A stretch of DNA of 64,000 nt from Polyangium sp. 15x6 (lineage in GTDB: Bacteria; Myxococcota_A; Polyangia; Polyangiales; Polyangiaceae), in contig NZ_JASBQE010000036.1 in assembly GCF_029960785.1 (NCBI RefSeq), positions 1-64,000 of the forward strand. The letters run 5' to 3'. The position numbers and the translations under genes are program-made. The notes beneath the pieces are model-generated. The model worked only from the letters and a program-made list of their open reading frames with translations. It was not told the DNA's origin and did not search any database. Positions 60,628-64,000 of the stretch are shown here, piece by piece. How positions within the stretch are numbered: position 1 is the first letter of the stretch; each line of letters begins with the position of its first letter.

Positions 60628-61470
60628 ATGGAATGGAGCCGAGACGATGTGCTCGCGGTCGTGAAGAGCTCACCCGACCGCGTCGCCGCGCATGACAAAG
60701 CAGGCTGGGTGGGGCTCTTCGCGCACGGCGCGGTCGTCGAGGACCCGGTGGGCGGGCCGCCCGCGCGGAAGGGCGCCGATCCACGCGACGGCGACGACGA
60801 GCTCGGGCGCTTTTACGACGTGTACATCGCGCCGAACGACGTGCGCTTCGAGGTGCTCGCGGACGTGGTGCAAGGGCTGACGGTGGTGCGGGACGTGAAC
60901 ATCACGACGCGCACGCCGAACGACGCGCGCGTGGCGCTGCCGGCGTATCTGATTTACGAGCTCGGAGAGTTCGACGGGGCGTTGCGGGTCAACCGCATGC
61001 GAGCGTTCTGGGAGCTCCGGGGCGTGACCGCGGCGGCGCTGAAGGGCGGGCCGAAGAGCCTGATCGCGATGACGGGGCTCACGGCGCGCATGTTGCGGAT
61101 TCAGGGTTTTTCCAACGTGTCGACGTACCTCGAAGGCCTCTGGCGGGGTATTTTCGAGCGCGGGCACGAGACGGTCGAGGAGCTCGCCCGCGCGATCCGG
61201 GAGCGGGATCTCGCCGGACTGCGGGGACTCTTTACGGATGACGAGCCGCGGATCGAGATCGATCCGGGCAAGCGGTATACGCCGCGCGGCGTGTTCGATG
61301 CGCTCGGACCGGGAGCATCGCTCGAGGTCGAAGCTCCGATTTCCGCGGGGTTTTTCACGGGATTCCGTTGCACGCTGACGGCCCACGGCGCGCGCCGGAG
61401 CGGCATGGGGCTGCTCGAATTCGATCCGCACACGCGGTCCTGCACCTCGGCGCGGCTTTTCCTGGGATGA
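60628..61470 (+). CDS. Double NTF2-like (SnoaL/ketosteroid-isomerase fold) protein
   Basis: 280 residues. Residues ~10-140 and ~185-280 each resemble an NTF2-like cone (KAGWVGLFAHGAVVEDPVGG, GRFYDVYIAPNDVRFEVLAD; then IRERDLAGLRGLFTDDE, PRGVFDALGPGASLEVE). The fold serves small-molecule binding or isomerase activity. The stop overlaps the TetR regulator start by 4 nt, so this is probably the regulated target of that repressor or shares its ligand. Confidence 0.75.
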   Translation: MEWSRDDVLAVVKSSPDRVAAHDKAGWVGLFAHGAVVEDPVGGPPARKGADPRDGDDELGRFYDVYIAPNDVRFEVLADVVQGLTVVRDVNITTRTPNDARVALPAYLIYELGEFDGALRVNRMRAFWELRGVTAAALKGGPKSLIAMTGLTARMLRIQGFSNVSTYLEGLWRGIFERGHETVEELARAIRERDLAGLRGLFTDDEPRIEIDPGKRYTPRGVFDALGPGASLEVEAPISAGFFTGFRCTLTAHGARRSGMGLLEFDPHTRSCTSARLFLG

Positions 61471-62108
61471 GCGAGGACAAACGTTTCCGGAAGACGCCTC
61501 GGCAGGAGCGCTCGCGCTCGACGGTCGAGGCCATCCTGGAGGCGAGCGCGCGAGTCATCGGCGCGGAAGGGCCGGCGAACGCGACAACGCAGCAGATCGC
61601 GCACCTCGCCGGCGTGAGTATCGGTTCGCTCTATCAATACTTTCCGGGCAAGGAGGCGCTGTTCGGCGCGCTCATCGAGCGCGCGATCGACGACGACCTC
61701 GAAGCCATTCGAAAGGCCGTGGACGCGTCGAGCGCCCTTTCGTTCGTGGAGGGCGCGCGGCTCGTGCTCTCGCGTGTGCTCGACCTGCCCATGAAGCGGC
61801 CGCGGCTTTATGCGTGGATGATCCGGTATTTGCCCGAGCTCGGGCTCTTGCCGGCGTCGCAGCGGGCCGTGCGCGAGAGCGCGCGGGAGACGCGGCGGTT
61901 TCTGGAGATTCACAAGGGGGCTCTGCCCCCGGCGGACCTCGACGCGATGGCGCTGATCGTCGTGGGCGCCGTGCGAGGCGCGCTGGAAGCCGTGGCCCGC
62001 GAGCGCCCCGAGCTGCTCGAAAATGAGAGTTTTCTCGACTACATGGCCGACCTGGCCCTCGGGCTCCTCGACCGGACCGCGGCGCGCGCGGCCGGCGCGA
62101 AATCTTGA
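61467..62108 (+). CDS. TetR-family transcriptional repressor
   Basis: 213 residues from the ATG at 61467 (ATGA overlap). The N-terminal helix-turn-helix is typical (TPRQERSRSTVEAILEASAR, NATTQQIAHLAGVSIGSLYQ, YFPGKEALFGALIERAI). The C-terminal half is a helical ligand-binding domain (RPRLYAWMIRYLPELGLLPA). It likely controls its own operon with the NTF2-like gene. Ligand unknown. Confidence 0.92.
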   Translation: MSEDKRFRKTPRQERSRSTVEAILEASARVIGAEGPANATTQQIAHLAGVSIGSLYQYFPGKEALFGALIERAIDDDLEAIRKAVDASSALSFVEGARLVLSRVLDLPMKRPRLYAWMIRYLPELGLLPASQRAVRESARETRRFLEIHKGALPPADLDAMALIVVGAVRGALEAVARERPELLENESFLDYMADLALGLLDRTAARAAGAKS

Positions 62109-62230
62109 GGGGCCGTCGGGGGTCGAGGTTCAAGGTTTCGAAATCATTCAGTTTCGGATGCGAGTGGAAATCGGGAGCGGGCGCCCCCATAGTCTCCTCG
62201 TGGCCGGCGCTCGCTGGCCGGGAGATCACG

Positions 62231-62791
62231 ATGACCACGACCACGGTAGGCGCGCTTCACGATGTCGCAGAGGCCCCGCTGTTCCCGCGTGATCGCCCGC
62301 TCCCTCCCACGCTGACCGTGCGCCAGGCGCGGGACGCGTACCTCGCGGAGAACGGCTTCACGACGGACGAATATACGGCCGAGACGTTCTCGTTGATGAT
62401 CTTCGGCGGGCGGGCCAAGGTGACGCTGCCGAACCCGCCGCCGCGGCGCTGGGCGATCGCAATGCACGATTTGCATCACGTGGCGACGGGGTATGGCGCC
62501 AACCTGATCGGCGAGGGCGAGATTGCGCTCTGGGAGCTCATGGGCGGCTGCGAGACGTGGATCGTGTATCTGCTGAACGCCTCGGCCGCGACGCTGGGAT
62601 TCGTGCTGTCGCCGCGCCGCATGCTGCAAGCGTACAGGGACGCCAAACAGGCGAAGGCGCTCTACCGGCAGGGGATGAAGGTCGAGGAGATGCTCGACAT
62701 GCCGCTCGGGGATCTGCGTGAGCGGCTCGGGATCCCGCGCGAGGGCCTGGCGAAGGGCGAGCGCGCGGTCGTGGCGAAGCGGCGCGCCTGA
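62231..62791 (+). CDS. Coq4-like protein
   Basis: 186 residues from the ATG at 62231, with GGGAGA upstream. The core HDLHHVATGYGANLIGEGEI contains the HDxxH signature of Coq4-type proteins, where it binds zinc, followed by GGCETWIVYLLNASAA and a helical end. Coq4 proteins organise or catalyse a decarboxylation step in ubiquinone synthesis; bacterial homologues also occur with polyketide-like pathways. Here the neighbours do not define the substrate. Confidence 0.75.
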   Translation: MTTTTVGALHDVAEAPLFPRDRPLPPTLTVRQARDAYLAENGFTTDEYTAETFSLMIFGGRAKVTLPNPPPRRWAIAMHDLHHVATGYGANLIGEGEIALWELMGGCETWIVYLLNASAATLGFVLSPRRMLQAYRDAKQAKALYRQGMKVEEMLDMPLGDLRERLGIPREGLAKGERAVVAKRRA

Positions 62792-62809
62792 GAGGTTTTC
62801 GAGAAAAAC

Positions 62810-63793
62810 CTATCCGCGGAAGGTGCTCGAACGGTTGAGGAGGTCCCCGCACGCCGCGTCGTATTCGGCGCGCATGCGGCGGACGAGCGTCTCCACGCTG
62901 GGCGCGTCCGTGATGCTGCCGACGCCCTGTCCCGCGCTCCAGATGTCGCGCCACGCCTTCGCGGCGGTGTTGCCGCCGGAGCCGAAGTTCATGGTGGATT
63001 TGTCGGCCGAGGGGAGGTTGTCCGGGTCGAATCCGGCCGCCGCGATGGCGGGCTTGAGGTAATTGCCGTGAACGCCCGTGAAGAGGGACGAATAGACGAT
63101 GTCCTTCGCCGTCGTGTCGACGAGCATTTGCTTGTAGGCGGGCATCGCGTTCGCCTCCTCGGTGGCGATGAAGCGCGTGCCGACATAGGCGAGGTCGGCG
63201 CCGATCGATTGCGCGCTGAGGACGTCGCGGCCCGTGGAGATCGCGCCGGCGAGGCAAACCGTGCCCTGATAGAACTTGCGGACCTCGGCGACGAGCGCGA
63301 ACGGCGAGAGCGTGCCAGCGTGGCCGCCCGCGCCCGCGCAGACGAGGATGAGGCCGTCGACGCCCTCCTCGATCGCTTTCTCGGCGTGCCGCACGTTGAT
63401 GACGTCGTGGAGCACGATGCCGCCGTACGAATGCACGGCCTTCACCACCTCGGCCGGCGGGCGCAGGCTCGTGATGATGATGGGCACCTGATGCCGGACG
63501 CAGACCTCCATGTCGTGCTCGAGCCGATCATTCGAGCGGTGCGCGATCTGATTGACCGCGAACGGCGCCACGCGCGCGCCGGGGTTTTGCGCGCGGTATT
63601 CATCGAGCTCGGTCTTGATCCGCGTGATCCAGACCTCTAGCTGCTCCTTCGGGCGCGCGTTGAGCGCCGGGAAGGACCCGACCACGCCCGCCTTGCACTG
63701 GGCAATGACGAGCTCGGGGCCCGAGACGATGAACATGGGCGCGCCGATCACGGGGAGCGTGAGGCGGCCTTCGAGGCTCTTGGGAATCGGCAT
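62810..63793 (-). CDS. Nitronate monooxygenase family flavoprotein
   Basis: 327 residues. It has the 2-nitropropane-dioxygenase/NMO TIM barrel: LPVIGAPMFIVSGPELVIAQ, GVVGSFPALNARP, ILVCAGAGGHAGTLSPFALV, AGAISTGRDVLSAQSIGADL, YVGTRFIATEEANA. These FMN enzymes oxidise alkyl nitronates, or act as reductases in lipid metabolism. The gene converges with the Coq4-like gene. Length is normal. Confidence 0.9.
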   Translation of the reverse strand: MPIPKSLEGRLTLPVIGAPMFIVSGPELVIAQCKAGVVGSFPALNARPKEQLEVWITRIKTELDEYRAQNPGARVAPFAVNQIAHRSNDRLEHDMEVCVRHQVPIIITSLRPPAEVVKAVHSYGGIVLHDVINVRHAEKAIEEGVDGLILVCAGAGGHAGTLSPFALVAEVRKFYQGTVCLAGAISTGRDVLSAQSIGADLAYVGTRFIATEEANAMPAYKQMLVDTTAKDIVYSSLFTGVHGNYLKPAIAAAGFDPDNLPSADKSTMNFGSGGNTAAKAWRDIWSAGQGVGSITDAPSVETLVRRMRAEYDAACGDLLNRSSTFRG

Positions 63794-63973
63794 GGTCGGG
63801 GTCCTCCGGGGAAGCGTCCAAACGTCGTAGGCCCTAGAGGCGCCTCACGTCAAGAGGGCTGCGATCATGGCCTCTATACCAAGTGCTCGGGTTTCGCCAA
63901 ATTTGTGCCCGAACACGAGCGACGTGGTAAGCGCGACTCGATGGACGCCGGGGGGCGTCCCGCCGGAGGAATC

Positions 63974-64000
63974 ATGTCGCGTCTCAAGGTCATCACCCTC
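63974..64000 (+). CDS. Start of a gene cut by the right edge
   Basis: An ATG at 63974 is preceded by GGAGGA at 63965-63970. Only nine codons (MSRLKVITL) are visible, so no product can be named. Confidence 0.5.

Overview
The window is G+C-rich throughout (by eye about two thirds) and looks like the chromosome of a large-genome myxobacterium of the Polyangiales (Sorangium/Polyangium type). The reasons are eukaryote-like Ser/Thr kinases fused to zinc fingers and TPRs, sigma factors next to kinases and lipoproteins, many Cys-rich lipoproteins with Gly/Ser linkers, DUF2169/DUF2235/DUF4123 type VI genes, DUF898 and DUF4139 proteins, and frequent GTG/TTG starts. This is inference from gene style; there is no rRNA or other marker gene in the window, and I saw no tRNA.

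Layout. 1-1.9 kb: a lipoprotein with a Cys-rich tail overlapping an internally duplicated protein (candidate lipoprotein toxin and immunity pair). 2.2-5.5 kb: sigma factor, PEGA-domain protein, Cys-rich lipoprotein. 5.5-6.2 kb: non-coding interval with several long stem-loops, two of them copies whose stems covary. 6.2-13.9 kb: a small winged-helix-like protein, two Ser/Thr kinases, a dienelactone hydrolase, lipoproteins and a sigma-like factor. 13.9-17.8 kb: macro-domain protein, bifunctional homocysteine methyltransferase/methylenetetrahydrofolate reductase, lipoprotein. 17.8-18.7 kb: a complete 912-bp IS5-type insertion sequence. 18.9-24.2 kb: a six-blade propeller protein with a nitrile-hydratase-leader-like tail, two lipoproteins, and an intergenic array of 21-bp repeats.

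24.2-38.5 kb is a type VI secretion satellite island without the structural core genes. On the minus strand one long operon runs vgrG, PAAR, FHA-DUF4123 adaptor, small protein, DUF2235 phospholipase-like effector, second vgrG with a C-terminal effector-like extension, HEAT-like protein (candidate immunity), murein endopeptidase. A DUF2169 gene and a repeat protein lie on the plus strand. 38.6-43.0 kb: DUF2752, DUF898, a DUF4139 lipoprotein with an OmpA-like insert, and a Fur-family regulator.

43.5-48.2 kb is an accessory zone: an unknown helical protein, a two-gene ATPase module with an AT-richer core (defence candidate), and a lipoprotein with an HNH nuclease tail plus a downstream candidate immunity gene, bracketed by two ~150-bp direct repeats. 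48.3-53.5 kb: a coupled DUF2760-Hsp70-Hsp70 operon. 53.5-60 kb: an RNA ligase-like protein and two large unknown proteins. 60-64 kb: a flavin/PNPOx-like stress protein, NTF2-like protein with a coupled TetR regulator, Coq4-like protein, nitronate monooxygenase, and the first codons of another gene.

A thread linking many parts is contact-dependent competition: two lipoprotein toxin candidates with partners, a VgrG island with at least three possible effectors, and an ATPase-based defence candidate. A second is start architecture: at least five genes carry a TAnnnT hexamer 6-7 nt upstream of the start codon and have no Shine-Dalgarno sequence, as expected for leaderless mRNAs.
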